Part shown: piece by piece, positions 1-6,042 of the stretch
Position numbering within the stretch: the stretch's first letter is position 1
How the letters are laid out: each line of letters begins with the position of its first letter
Source of the DNA: Fen731 sp964481885
GTDB lineage: Bacteria > Actinomycetota > Humimicrobiia > Humimicrobiales > Humimicrobiaceae
NCBI GenBank assembly: GCA_964481885.1
Contig: CAYZUS010000047.1
Span: 1-14,639 of the forward strand
DNA: 14,639 nt
Direction of reading: 5' to 3'
Notes under the pieces: model-generated
The model's database searches: none
Told to the model about the DNA's origin: nothing
The model's input: the letters and a program-made list of their open reading frames with translations, nothing else
Made by a program: the position numbers and the translations under genes

Positions 1-617
1 ACTTCCCCATTTATTGTGACAAACTTGCTGACTACACTTCTGTCATGCAGCGCGTTTGATACATTTAAAAGGGTTTCTACATTTGTGACCACCACTCCGA
101 CCATCAAAGGTATTCCACCTTCAGGTACGATCCTTTTTGTCACTTCATAAACAAGAACCTGCTCGTCTCCGGCAGGATAAAAATTACCGAGCTTGAATAT
201 TTCGAAATCAAAGTTTCCGCTGCGAACCTGTGTGCCGGGGCCATTGCCTAAACCGGCTTCACTGCCGCCGGAAAAACTATTATCACTTCCGGCAATATTG
301 CTTCCAGAATTGAAACCCTGCGCTTTTTTGTCTTGAAAGTCTTCAATTACATTAATTGCATCCTTATATTTTGCTTTAAGGGCAAGCACAACCCTTCCTG
401 CGCCGGTTAGGCTTGCCGCAGCCATCATGCCTTCATAAACCCTGTCAAAATAGTTTACAAGAATCTGCTTGTCTGCGTGTATCATCGGCTCGCATTCTGC
501 AGCGTTTATTATAAGGGTGTCGACATGTGCGTCAAACTTTACATGTGAGGGAAACCCGGCACCGCCGGCTCCTATCACACCCGCATTTTTTATCTTTTCA
601 ATTTCAGGCCTTGCCAT
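1..617 (-). CDS. pduS: PduS/RnfC-like flavoprotein, N-terminal part (partial)
   Basis: I translated the 205 complete codons by hand; the gene runs off the left edge. It begins MARPEIEKIKNAGVIGAGGA, with the glycine-rich GAGGAGFP motif at residues 16-23, then INAAECEPM and later YPAGDEQVLVYEVTKRIVPE and GGIPL. These are hallmarks of the RnfC/NuoF-like fold in PduS, the corrin/electron-transfer flavoprotein of propanediol-type microcompartments. In the family this protein recycles cofactors, moving electrons from NADH through flavin and Fe-S clusters; those C-terminal parts lie outside the window. It starts 4 bases after the EutN stop, so the two are surely cotranscribed. Odd feature: about 35 Gly/Ser/Asn-rich residues (about residues 98-132) lie between the IEDF helix and the FEIFKLGNFYPAGDE block, where PduS proteins usually have only a short linker. 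A generic RnfC-like protein is the alternative, but the neighbours favour PduS. Confidence 0.88.
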   Translation of the reverse strand, partial: MARPEIEKIKNAGVIGAGGAGFPSHVKFDAHVDTLIINAAECEPMIHADKQILVNYFDRVYEGMMAAASLTGAGRVVLALKAKYKDAINVIEDFQDKKAQGFNSGSNIAGSDNSFSGGSEAGLGNGPGTQVRSGNFDFEIFKLGNFYPAGDEQVLVYEVTKRIVPEGGIPLMVGVVVTNVETLLNVSNALHDRSVVSKFVTINGE

Positions 618-621
618 TTAA

Positions 622-888
622 TTACTCCAGATCTATCCTGTCTACTTTTGCAACAAGCGCACCCTCTATATTTTTTCCTTTGGTGGCATCTGTCTGCCTT
701 GATGTGCTTCCTGTAACCATAAGTGCGGTCTCACCTTCACCAAGTCCCACAGTATCAACTGCTATATAATAGTCTTTTTTGCCCTTAAGCTCCAAATCGA
801 CAGACTGCACAAACAGAAGTTTGAACCCATGAAGATGGTCAAGCTTAATGGTGGACGTTACGCTTCCGATTACTCTGACCATTTTCAT
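622..888 (-). CDS. EutN/CcmL-type BMC pentamer (BMC-P) shell protein, 88 aa
   Basis: The 88-residue protein starts MKMVRVIGSVTSTIKLDHL and ends VAKVDRIDLE, the usual size and shape of the EutN/CcmL/PduN family (Pfam EutN_CcmL). In that family five copies form a truncated pyramid that caps the vertices of the microcompartment shell. Family signs are the opening VIGxVxSTIK strand, the central DTVGLGEGETALMVTGS turn corresponding to the usual D-x-VGAGxGExVLvxxGS stretch, and the closing ALVAKVDRID strand. It lies between a second, longer EutN protein (39-base gap) and pduS (4-base gap), all on one strand. An in-frame ATG lies two codons after the first; both are possible. The Shine-Dalgarno candidate TAAGGAT is rather far from the first ATG. 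Confidence 0.93.
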   Translation of the reverse strand: MKMVRVIGSVTSTIKLDHLHGFKLLFVQSVDLELKGKKDYYIAVDTVGLGEGETALMVTGSTSRQTDATKGKNIEGALVAKVDRIDLE

Positions 889-927
889 TATTTTTTAAAC
901 CATATCCTTACCGTTGATTACTTTATT

Positions 928-1410
928 TCAACTGGCTATATTTATTTTTTCGTTTGCCATATCCGTCTTTTCATTTGGCGTAGGTATCTTATCGTTTGCT
1001 GTGTTTGTTTTTTCACTGGCCTTATTAATACTATCAGTGTCAGTGTTTCTATTTTCCCCAGATGTTTCAATTCTGTTGCCTGCCATATTTATCTTTTTGC
1101 TTGTTTCATCTGTCTTATCGTTTGCTGTGTTTGTTTTTTCACCGGCCATGTCAATACTGTCAACGATTCCTACTATTGAGCCCCGAAGCGGAATTTTTTC
1201 CACTCCCATTATCCTGCCAATGATGTCTCCTTCGGCTGCCCAGACAATAAGATCCCCAACACCGGCACCGAGGAAATCGGCAACAATCTCGTTGTTCCCG
1301 ATGACATTGCCATCAGGGTCGAGCCCTTCTACAATTAAAAGCGCCACACTTTTTAATTTATCATTTTTAATTGTCGAAACAACGTTTCCGATTACTCTGC
1401 CGTATTTCAT
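928..1410 (-). CDS. EutN/CcmL-type BMC pentamer with long repetitive C-terminal tail, 160 aa
   Basis: Residues 1 to about 88 are a complete EutN/CcmL domain: MKYGRVIGNVVSTIKNDKLK opens it, ADFLGAGVGDLIVWAAEGD is the central turn, and SIVGIVDSIDM closes it. About 72 further residues follow, made of Lys, Thr, Asn, Asp, Glu and Ser with motifs such as GEKTNTANDK, SEKTNTANDK, NEKTDMANEK and KKINMAGNR. Family members normally end near residue 85-100, so this tail nearly doubles the protein. It looks disordered, or possibly a repetitive hydrophilic helix, and has no recognisable domain. The tail keeps DNA repeats in frame (see 988-1147). The gene starts 5 bases after the DeoR stop, so expression is likely coupled to the regulator. 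The domain should act as a vertex cap; the tail could face the lumen or cytosol and bind cargo, but that is inference. Confidence 0.88.
   Translation of the reverse strand: MKYGRVIGNVVSTIKNDKLKSVALLIVEGLDPDGNVIGNNEIVADFLGAGVGDLIVWAAEGDIIGRIMGVEKIPLRGSIVGIVDSIDMAGEKTNTANDKTDETSKKINMAGNRIETSGENRNTDTDSINKASEKTNTANDKIPTPNEKTDMANEKINIAS
988..1147 (-). repeat. Direct repeat, 126-bp period, inside the EutN tail
   Basis: The 34-base stretch at 988-1021 recurs at 1114-1147 with one mismatch, a spacing of exactly 126 bases (42 codons), so the reading frame is kept. At protein level VDSIDMAGEKTNTANDK, the end of the EutN domain, matches TDSINKASEKTNTANDK further into the tail. The repeat therefore begins inside the last strand of the folded domain. 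This suggests the tail grew by duplication of the gene's own 3' end, followed by drift and smaller internal repeats. Confidence 0.85.
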
Positions 1411-1415
1411 AAAAT

Positions 1416-2174
1416 TTAGTAGACCACCTCAATATTATTTTTTGCGAAAACTTCCAGAAATTTGTCGTCCGGCTTCCTGTCTGTGACAATAGTATTTACT
1501 TCTTCAAGCGCACATACCTTTGAGAGCCTTACCACATCAAATTTACTGGAATCAACAAGTATCACCCTTGAAAGCGCGTTTTTAAGCATTATTTTTTTTA
1601 TGGCAGCCTGCACGGCATTTTCCACTGTTATACCCGATTGAAGGGATACCCCGGATGCCGATACAAAAGCCTTGTCGACGTATAGCCCCTTTAGATAATC
1701 CTCTGCGCTTGTTCCGATAAAACTCATGGTGCTTAACTGCAGCTCTCCGCCGGGACAGAAAAGATTTATGCTGCTGTTATTTTTCAATTCATTTACCAGT
1801 TCAAGACCATTTGTAATCACTGTCAGGCCGGTTTTTGCGCCAAGCTTTTTGGAAAGGGCAAAAGCAGTCGTTGAACCGTCAAGAAAGATGCTTTCCCCAT
1901 TGGAAACAAGCTTGGCAGCTCTTTCAGCAATAATATTTTTCTCTTTGGTGTTGATCTGCTTTCTAAGTATTATGGACACTTCTTTTATGGGGTTTTTTAA
2001 GTTAACTGCACCTCCATACACCCTTTTTAAAATGCCCTGCTGCTCAAGAATCTCGAGGTCACGAAGTATTGTCATCTCAGATACACTGAACATGTTCGAT
2101 AAATCAGAAGTCTTAACGCCGCCGTTTTTACCTACAACTTCTGCTATTTTAAATTTTCTTTCAACTGAAAGCAT
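1416..2174 (-). CDS. DeoR-family transcriptional regulator, 252 aa
   Basis: The length is typical for the family. Residues 1-57 are the DeoR helix-turn-helix, with MLSVERKFKIAEVV, the recognition-helix region SVSEMTILRDLEILEQQGIL and the wing KRVYGGAV. Residues from about 75 are the sugar-phosphate sensing domain, with IFLDGSTTAFALSKKL, VITNGLELVNEL, GGELQLSTMSFIG and ILVDSSKFD. Such proteins usually repress sugar catabolic operons and release DNA on binding a sugar phosphate. The gene is first in a tight cluster with two shell genes and pduS, so it probably controls the microcompartment and itself. No good Shine-Dalgarno precedes the ATG: the upstream bases are nearly all A, C and T, and the phased TGTTT motifs begin three bases away. 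Translation may be leaderless or A-rich-driven. The inducer cannot be told from sequence. Confidence 0.95.
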   Translation of the reverse strand: MLSVERKFKIAEVVGKNGGVKTSDLSNMFSVSEMTILRDLEILEQQGILKRVYGGAVNLKNPIKEVSIILRKQINTKEKNIIAERAAKLVSNGESIFLDGSTTAFALSKKLGAKTGLTVITNGLELVNELKNNSSINLFCPGGELQLSTMSFIGTSAEDYLKGLYVDKAFVSASGVSLQSGITVENAVQAAIKKIMLKNALSRVILVDSSKFDVVRLSKVCALEEVNTIVTDRKPDDKFLEVFAKNNIEVVY

Positions 2175-2176
2175 TG

Positions 2177-2221
2177 TGTTTAAAAATGTTTGACTTTGTT
2201 TATTATGTTTATTTTATGTTA
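2177..2221. promoter_or_regulatory. Array of five helically phased TGTTT motifs before deoR (putative operator)
   Basis: On the plus strand TGTTT occurs at 2177, 2187, 2197 and 2206, and TGTTA at 2217, giving spacings of 10, 10, 9 and 11 bases. All five thus lie on roughly the same face of the helix, directly abutting the deoR start codon. Direct repeats of T-rich boxes of this kind are known operators for several DeoR-family repressors. Autoregulation is inferred, not shown. A CATAAT hexamer (minus strand) within the array could serve as a -10 element. Confidence 0.55.
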
Positions 2222-2369
2222 TTTTGCCCGTCTTATCAATATTTTTATTTCTTATTGTTTCCTATTTTAAATACTATCTTTCAATCCTTGTTTTAAAACC
2301 TGCCTCCATAAAAAACATTAATAAAAAAATCTCCTTTACGCAGGTCCGGGACTGCAATTTCAACAGCAC

Positions 2370-2435
2370 GGATCAGGCTGAGCACTTATAATCAACACCA
2401 ACGGATCCGGCAATGCACTTATAGTCAACACCAAC
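2370..2435. repeat. 33-bp tandem direct repeat, two copies
   Basis: Copies are 2370-2402 and 2403-2435. They share GGATC at the left, CACTTATA in the middle and TCAACACCAAC at the right, and differ mainly in the middle-left. They lie about 70-135 bases after the CoA-transferase stop. No ORF spans them. Confidence 0.9.
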
Positions 2436-2503
2436 ACCCCGGCTGCCTGCAACCCCAAATACCCGGTGCCGGGCCAAACGACAATCAATTATGGCTGCCT
2501 ACC

Positions 2504-4027
2504 CTAGATAAAAATATCACTGTCCATTAACTTCAGATCAGGCGAAATAACCGGTTCAAACCCCATCTGCTCAATTACCTGGGTTTTAATGTCTATTCCG
2601 GGCGCCGTTTCTGTCAGCATGGGCCCCCTGTCCGTAAGCTTGAAAACGGCCCTTTCGGTAACATACAGCACATCCTGCCCTTTGAGCTTTGCATACTCAG
2701 ATGAAAATGTTATCTGTTCAACTGAGTCAATAAATTTTTTATGTTTTCCTTCGTTTAGAATCTTTAACCTGCCGCTGCTGATTTCAACTTCAAGCGCCCC
2801 AGAGTTAAATGTCCCGCAGAAAACCACTTTATTTGTGTTTTGTGAAATATCTATAAACCCTCCGCAGCCAACGAGCCTGTTGTCAAACTTGCTTACGTTT
2901 ACATTGCCGGACCTGTCCGCCTGAGCCATCCCCAAAAATGCGATGTCCAGGCCTCCGCCGTCATAAAAATCAAACTGGGAAGGCTGGTCAATAATACTGT
3001 CAGGATTATAAGAAGTACCAAAATTCAAGCCTCCTGCAGGCATCCCACCGGTTATTCCTGATTCTATGGAGAGGTGCATCATATCAAAGAGCCCCTTTTC
3101 GCTTGCCACTCTGCTTACTCCTTCCGGCAGGCCAATGCCAAGGTTAACCACATCTCCGTCAGCAATTTCCTTAAATGCCCTTCTTGATATTACTTTTCTT
3201 TCATCAAGACCCATGGGTGCAATCATGTCAAGAGGCATGCGAATCTCCCCGCTTAAAGCCGGGTCATACTTCTGGCCGAAAGTCTGCCAGTGATTTTCAG
3301 GATTTGCTACCACAATATAGTCAACCAGGATACCGGGGATTTTCACCATCCAGGGATTTAATGTTTTCCTCTCAACTATCCTTTCAACCTGTGCAATTAC
3401 AATGCCGCCGCAGTTATGGGCCGCCTGGGCAATTGCCAGCGCATCAATTAAATTTGCTTCCCTCTCCACTGAAATATTGCCTGACATGTCGGCTGAAGTG
3501 CCTCGTATCAAACCTGCATTTATTTCAAATGAATGATAAAAGAGCCATTCTTTGCCTCCCAAATTCAATACTTCAACAAGATCCTGCCTGGTTCTTTCAT
3601 TGACTTTCCCCCCTGTGAGCCTTGGGTCAACATAAGTGTGCAGCCCAACTGAACTTATTGTGCCCGGTTTTTTTGCTGCGATGTCTCTGTAGAGACTGGT
3701 AATCATGCCCTGCGGAAAATTGTAGGCTTCTATTCTGTTGTCTACTGCAAGCCTGGCCATCTTTGGAGCAAGCCCCCAGTGGCCGCCAATAACTCTTTTT
3801 ACAAGCCCTTCGTGGGCAAGGTGATTTATTCCCCTGTCTTTGCCATCGCCCTGGCCGGCTGCGTATACAATTGCCAGATCCCTGGGACGGCCATTTTTTA
3901 CAAATTCATTCTCAATTGCACACAGAAGTTCTTCCGGACAGCCGCAACCTACAAAACCGCTGACTGCAACAGTGCTGCCGTCTTTTATGCACTCTGCAAT
4001 GTTTTCATGGTTAATTATTTTGGCCAT
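2504..4027 (-). CDS. Acetate/propionate CoA-transferase, YdiF/Pct (OXCT) family, 507 aa
   Basis: Fused two-domain class I CoA-transferase. The N-terminal domain starts MAKIINHENIAECIKDGSTV with the GFVGCGCPEEL loop. The C-terminal domain holds SIESGITGGMPAGG, with the likely catalytic glutamate at about residue 322, followed by SQFDFYDGGGLDIAFLGMAQ and GCGGFIDISQ. Pct/YdiF members are about 515-530 residues with the glutamate near 324-333, so this is full length. They move CoA between acyl-CoAs (acetyl, propionyl, butyryl, acetoacetyl, lactoyl) and acids through a glutamyl-CoA thioester. An ATG 38 codons upstream (4141) is open, but those residues do not match the family, no ribosome site precedes it, and it spans a 17-bp tandem repeat. 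I therefore chose 4027, which has a weak AGAGA site. Lying between shell genes, it may recycle CoA from a microcompartment acyl-CoA product. The exact substrate is not predictable. Confidence 0.93.
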   Translation of the reverse strand: MAKIINHENIAECIKDGSTVAVSGFVGCGCPEELLCAIENEFVKNGRPRDLAIVYAAGQGDGKDRGINHLAHEGLVKRVIGGHWGLAPKMARLAVDNRIEAYNFPQGMITSLYRDIAAKKPGTISSVGLHTYVDPRLTGGKVNERTRQDLVEVLNLGGKEWLFYHSFEINAGLIRGTSADMSGNISVEREANLIDALAIAQAAHNCGGIVIAQVERIVERKTLNPWMVKIPGILVDYIVVANPENHWQTFGQKYDPALSGEIRMPLDMIAPMGLDERKVISRRAFKEIADGDVVNLGIGLPEGVSRVASEKGLFDMMHLSIESGITGGMPAGGLNFGTSYNPDSIIDQPSQFDFYDGGGLDIAFLGMAQADRSGNVNVSKFDNRLVGCGGFIDISQNTNKVVFCGTFNSGALEVEISSGRLKILNEGKHKKFIDSVEQITFSSEYAKLKGQDVLYVTERAVFKLTDRGPMLTETAPGIDIKTQVIEQMGFEPVISPDLKLMDSDIFI

Positions 4028-4032
4028 ATCAG

Positions 4033-4066
4033 TAAAATCTCTGTTTAAATAAAATCTCTGTTTAAA
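4033..4066. repeat. Perfect 17-bp tandem duplication at the CoA-transferase ribosome-binding region
   Basis: Unit TAAAATCTCTGTTTAAA occurs at 4033-4049 and 4050-4066 with no mismatch. On the minus strand each copy gives AAACAGAGAT, so the only Shine-Dalgarno-like segment (AGAGA) is doubled just before the start codon at 4027. A unit of 17 is not a multiple of three, which argues against this being coding sequence. Confidence 0.95.
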
Positions 4067-4245
4067 AAGATAAAACAAGCTTCGGTATGTCGCAGGGTCC
4101 AGATTAACGGATGCTCCGCCGGACCAAATAAAATCCGGCATAACTTGTGCAGCTTTGAAATAATTCTGAGGGGCATTACAGTTTTTCTGAAAGGATAATA
4201 TACCTTAAGGCTTTAACCCTCCAAAGCTGAACCTCTTATTTAGCC

Positions 4246-4992
4246 CTACGGCATCAGGAACCCGCCGTTTACACCGTAAACCTGGCCGGTTATGTAATTT
4301 GAATCATCCGATGCCAGGAAGAGCGCAAGTTTGGCAATGTCAGAGGGTTTGCCCAGTTTTTTCATAGGTATTCTTGCTTCCAGCTTTTCTCTCACATCGG
4401 GCGGAATGTCTTTTATCATATCGGTTTCTATAAAACCGGGCGCTATGGCATTTACGGTGATCCCCTTTGCGGCAGTTTCATGCGCAAGACTTTTTGTAAA
4501 ACCTATGACTCCGGCTTTTGCTGCTCCATATGCAGTCTGCCCGAAATTACCGCACAGGCCGATAACAGAAGTCATGTTTATAATCCTTCCATAATTAGCC
4601 TCCCGCATCCTTATGACTGCCTCTCTTGAACAGTAAAAAACCCCGGTAAGGTTTATTCTTATAACATCGTCCCAGTGAATTTTTATATCCATGTTATGGA
4701 TCGCCTTGTCGCGCAGAATTGCAGCATTATTTACGAGTATGTCTATCTTCGAAGCATTTTGGATCACAAACTCGGTCATTTTTCTGACCTCATCATAACT
4801 TCCCACGTCTGCAGGATAAGCAAAGCATTTTGCGCCCCGGCTCTTAAGCAATTCGCATGTCTTTTCGGCATCATCAGCATTTATGTCATTTACAAATACT
4901 GTTGCGCCCTGCTGCGCAAACTCTTCTGCCATGGCTTTCCCCAGACCGCGGCCGGCTCCTGTTATCAGGCAAACCTTATCTTTAAGTTTCAA
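4246..4992 (-). CDS. Short-chain dehydrogenase/reductase, FabG/PhaB-like, 248 aa
   Basis: Classical SDR of normal length. The cofactor motif TGAGRGLG is at residues 11-18, NNA at 88-90, the structural Asn at 114, and the catalytic Ser142, Tyr155 and Lys159 (motif YGAAK). PGFIETDM and the closing NGGFLMP are typical of 3-oxoacyl-ACP/acetoacetyl-CoA reductases. An Asp (residue 36) near the end of the second strand suggests NAD(H) rather than NADP(H). The start is TTG at 4992, preceded by CGGAGAAAAAA, a good Shine-Dalgarno at proper spacing. Between the BMC-H gene and the CoA-transferase it likely oxidises or reduces a hydroxy/keto intermediate of the microcompartment pathway. General fatty-acid synthesis FabG is the alternative, but no other fab genes are nearby. 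I see no encapsulation peptide at either end. Confidence 0.93.
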   Translation of the reverse strand: MKLKDKVCLITGAGRGLGKAMAEEFAQQGATVFVNDINADDAEKTCELLKSRGAKCFAYPADVGSYDEVRKMTEFVIQNASKIDILVNNAAILRDKAIHNMDIKIHWDDVIRINLTGVFYCSREAVIRMREANYGRIINMTSVIGLCGNFGQTAYGAAKAGVIGFTKSLAHETAAKGITVNAIAPGFIETDMIKDIPPDVREKLEARIPMKKLGKPSDIAKLALFLASDDSNYITGQVYGVNGGFLMP

Positions 4993-5102
4993 TTTTTTCT
5001 CCGTTTTTTTAAATGCTGTTTTAAAGGGAAAAAATAAAAATAAACAAGCATTGATCCAGGCTTTTATAAAACCAGATTAATTAACAGTATTTGTCCATGC
5101 TT

Positions 5103-5145
5103 TTAGTTTAATTAGTGCTTATTAGTTTAAAAAGCGCTTTTTAAA
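5103..5145. repeat. 19-bp degenerate tandem repeat plus 20-bp palindrome at the BMC-H stop
   Basis: Units 5103-5121 and 5122-5140 both begin TTAGTTTAA and match at 15 of 19 positions. The second unit overlaps a perfect 20-base palindrome, TTTAAAAAGCGCTTTTTAAA (5126-5145), that contains the TAA stop of the BMC-H gene. It could fold as a weak hairpin with a GCGC loop, damping read-through or protecting the 3' end. It lacks a clear downstream T-run on the minus strand. Confidence 0.8.
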
Positions 5146-5404
5146 TAACTTTGTCAAGCTCTTCATCCGGTCTGGCAATCACATGCACAGCAAACAGTTC
5201 TCCAACCCTTTTTGCAGCAGCCGCCCCGGCTTCCACAGCTGCCTTGACAGCAGCAACTTCTCCCTCAACAACAACTGTCATGTATCCGCCGCCGATTTTT
5301 TCTTTTCTTCGCAGATGTACATCTGCAGATTTTAACATCTGATCAGCTGCCTCTATCATAGCTATCAGTCCTTTGGTCTCAATCATTCCTATCGCTTGCT
5401 GCAT
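5141..5404 (-). CDS. BMC-H hexameric shell protein, PduA/EutM-like, 87 aa
   Basis: A single BMC domain (Pfam PF00936) beginning MQQAIGMIETKGLIAMIEAA, the canonical start of PduA/EutM/CcmK hexamers. The pore loop reads KIGGGYMTV, where PduA has KIGSGLV, so the pore is lined by glycines with a nearby tyrosine. The end VHVIARPDEELDKVI is the usual short C-terminus. Six copies form the flat hexagons of the shell and the pore passes small metabolites. A TTG 13 codons upstream is open, but it lies inside a TATAAT box (5443-5448); the ATG at 5404 has AAAGGGAAAGC just before it and matches the family start. This is the only hexamer gene in the window; others, and the trimer, may lie beyond the left edge. 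Confidence 0.96.
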   Translation of the reverse strand: MQQAIGMIETKGLIAMIEAADQMLKSADVHLRRKEKIGGGYMTVVVEGEVAAVKAAVEAGAAAAKRVGELFAVHVIARPDEELDKVI

Positions 5405-5442
5405 GCTTTCCCTTTCTTTTTGGCCCAAAATGTTTTCTTCCA

Positions 5443-5451
5443 ATTATACCA
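5443..5451 (-). promoter_or_regulatory. Extended -10 promoter element before the BMC-H gene
   Basis: The minus strand reads TGGTATAAT, a consensus -10 with the TG extension. No good -35 is seen at 16-18 bases, which is usual for extended -10 promoters. Transcription would start about 30 bases before the ATG at 5404, leaving room for the AAAGGG ribosome site. Confidence 0.6.
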
Positions 5452-5518
5452 GTTTTAAGAATCCTGATTTAAAAAATATTTATTAAAATATAATATCAGT
5501 AATGCCGGTATTTTGAAA

Positions 5519-5735
5519 ATGTTAATAAAAATTAAAAAATTAAAATCAGTTACCGAATGTTATAAATCAATTACCCGATGTTCTTTTTGTGGAATTAAAT
5601 GTAAAAAATATATAATTTTCTGCGAGTTAAGTGTCTCAGGAAGTTTTAAAAAACCAGTCCTGCCGGTGCGGCGGTTTGTATGACAATTTATGCTGTGACT
5701 ATTTCTTGCTTATGGTTTATTGCACTATATTTTAA
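5519..5735 (+). pseudogene. Possible small Cys-rich ORF with a +1 frameshift
   Basis: From ATG at 5519 a 54-codon frame runs to TGA at 5681-5683, with CSFCGIKCKK and further cysteines. After the A-run near 5648-5653 the +1 frame continues as QSCRCGGLYDNLCCDYF to TAA at 5733-5735, right at the left arm of a strong hairpin. Joined, the two parts would give about 71 residues with around ten cysteines in CxxC/CxC pairs, like a small zinc-binding or Fe-S protein. No good Shine-Dalgarno precedes the ATG. Residues 9-22 come from a 21-bp tandem repeat (5543-5584, 17 of 21 identical). It could be a real frameshifted gene, a sequencing error in the A-run, or chance in AT-rich DNA. Low certainty. Confidence 0.25.
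5543..5584. repeat. 21-bp tandem direct repeat, two copies
   Basis: Units 5543-5563 and 5564-5584 both begin AAATCA, share TTACC and end in TGTT followed by two bases; 17 of 21 positions are identical by eye. Confidence 0.75.
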
Positions 5736-5764
5736 ATCCTGCAATATTTTTGCAGGATTTAAAA
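5730..5764. terminator. Strong hairpin, probable (bidirectional) terminator
   Basis: Perfect 15-bp stem, TTTTAAATCCTGCAA (5730-5744) against TTGCAGGATTTAAAA (5750-5764), with a 5-base loop. It lies 44 bases beyond the stop of the minus-strand 75-residue gene and at the end of the possible plus-strand Cys-rich frame, so it can serve either direction. The stem ends in A/T runs rather than being followed by a long T tract. Confidence 0.7.
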
Positions 5765-5807
5765 AGTTTTCTGAAAAATGTTTCATTGGTCGAAGCAACA
5801 AATCTGC

Positions 5808-6035
5808 TTAAAGCTTTAAAATTTTGGCTGAAAGCTCTTTTGCGAGGGCATCATCTATTACCAGCCTGCCGGATATCGCTATCCAGCTTGCAAGATCTGG
5901 AAGATGCGCACTCTGGATATCATCAAAATTAAGTCCGCCCATATGTGTTGTAGTCTGGCGCTCAAGAAACTTTTTGGCTGCAGGACCAAGATAGTTGGTT
6001 GATTCTGCTATTATTTTGTCTGAAAGTACGCTCAT
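5808..6035 (-). CDS. Small conserved-looking protein of unknown function, 75 aa
   Basis: I do not recognise the family. The sequence is well-formed and soluble: MSVLSDKIIAESTNYLGPAA, then KKFLERQTTTHMGGLNFDDI, AHLPDLASWIAISGRLVIDD and a charged helical end AKELSAKILKL. It looks like a small all-helical fold with no cysteines, signal peptide or membrane segment. The start is seven bases after the stop of the membrane HAMP protein, with GGTTAGG as ribosome site, so the two are translated together. A hairpin terminator follows. The coupling suggests it works with the sensor, perhaps as the output partner the sensor lacks; that is inference. Confidence 0.8.
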   Translation of the reverse strand: MSVLSDKIIAESTNYLGPAAKKFLERQTTTHMGGLNFDDIQSAHLPDLASWIAISGRLVIDDALAKELSAKILKL

Positions 6036-6042
6036 TTTTAGC

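Larger units (their letters stand above)
2175..2503. other. Intergenic region between CoA-transferase and deoR (329 bp)
   Basis: No convincing gene is present. It holds the TGTTT array (2177-2221), an AT-rich stretch to about 2335, a minus-strand AAAGGAG-like site near 2330 followed by ATG and only a 14-codon ORF, the 33-bp tandem repeat (2370-2435), and a GC-rich segment with a CCCGG/CCGGG inverted repeat near 2462-2473. The small inverted repeat has a 2-base centre and no T-run, so I do not call it a terminator. The length and content fit a separate promoter and leader for the deoR-eutN-eutN-pduS unit. Confidence 0.6.

Noticed and set aside
914..1486. Plus-strand frame of 190 codons, hydrophobic, opposite the EutN tail
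   Set aside because: It is the antisense of the EutN gene with its repetitive tail. Asn/Lys/Asp codons read backwards give Phe/Ile/Val/Leu/Ser, hence the membrane-like look. No ribosome site or family match.
2462..2473. CCCGG/CCGGG inverted repeat as a terminator for the CoA-transferase
   Set aside because: Only five-base arms with a two-base centre and no following T-run on the minus strand.
3175..3603. Plus-strand frame of 142 codons inside the CoA-transferase
   Set aside because: Antisense shadow of a clearly recognised gene.
4028..4141. 38-residue N-terminal extension of the CoA-transferase as an encapsulation peptide
   Set aside because: It contains a stretch that could be helical (SLFYLFKQRF), but no ribosome site precedes the ATG at 4141, it spans a non-triplet tandem duplication, and family proteins start at the internal Met.
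5405..5443. 13 extra residues at the start of BMC-H from a TTG codon
   Set aside because: The TTG lies within the TATAAT box, whereas the ATG at 5404 has a good ribosome site and the canonical MQQAIGMIETKG start.
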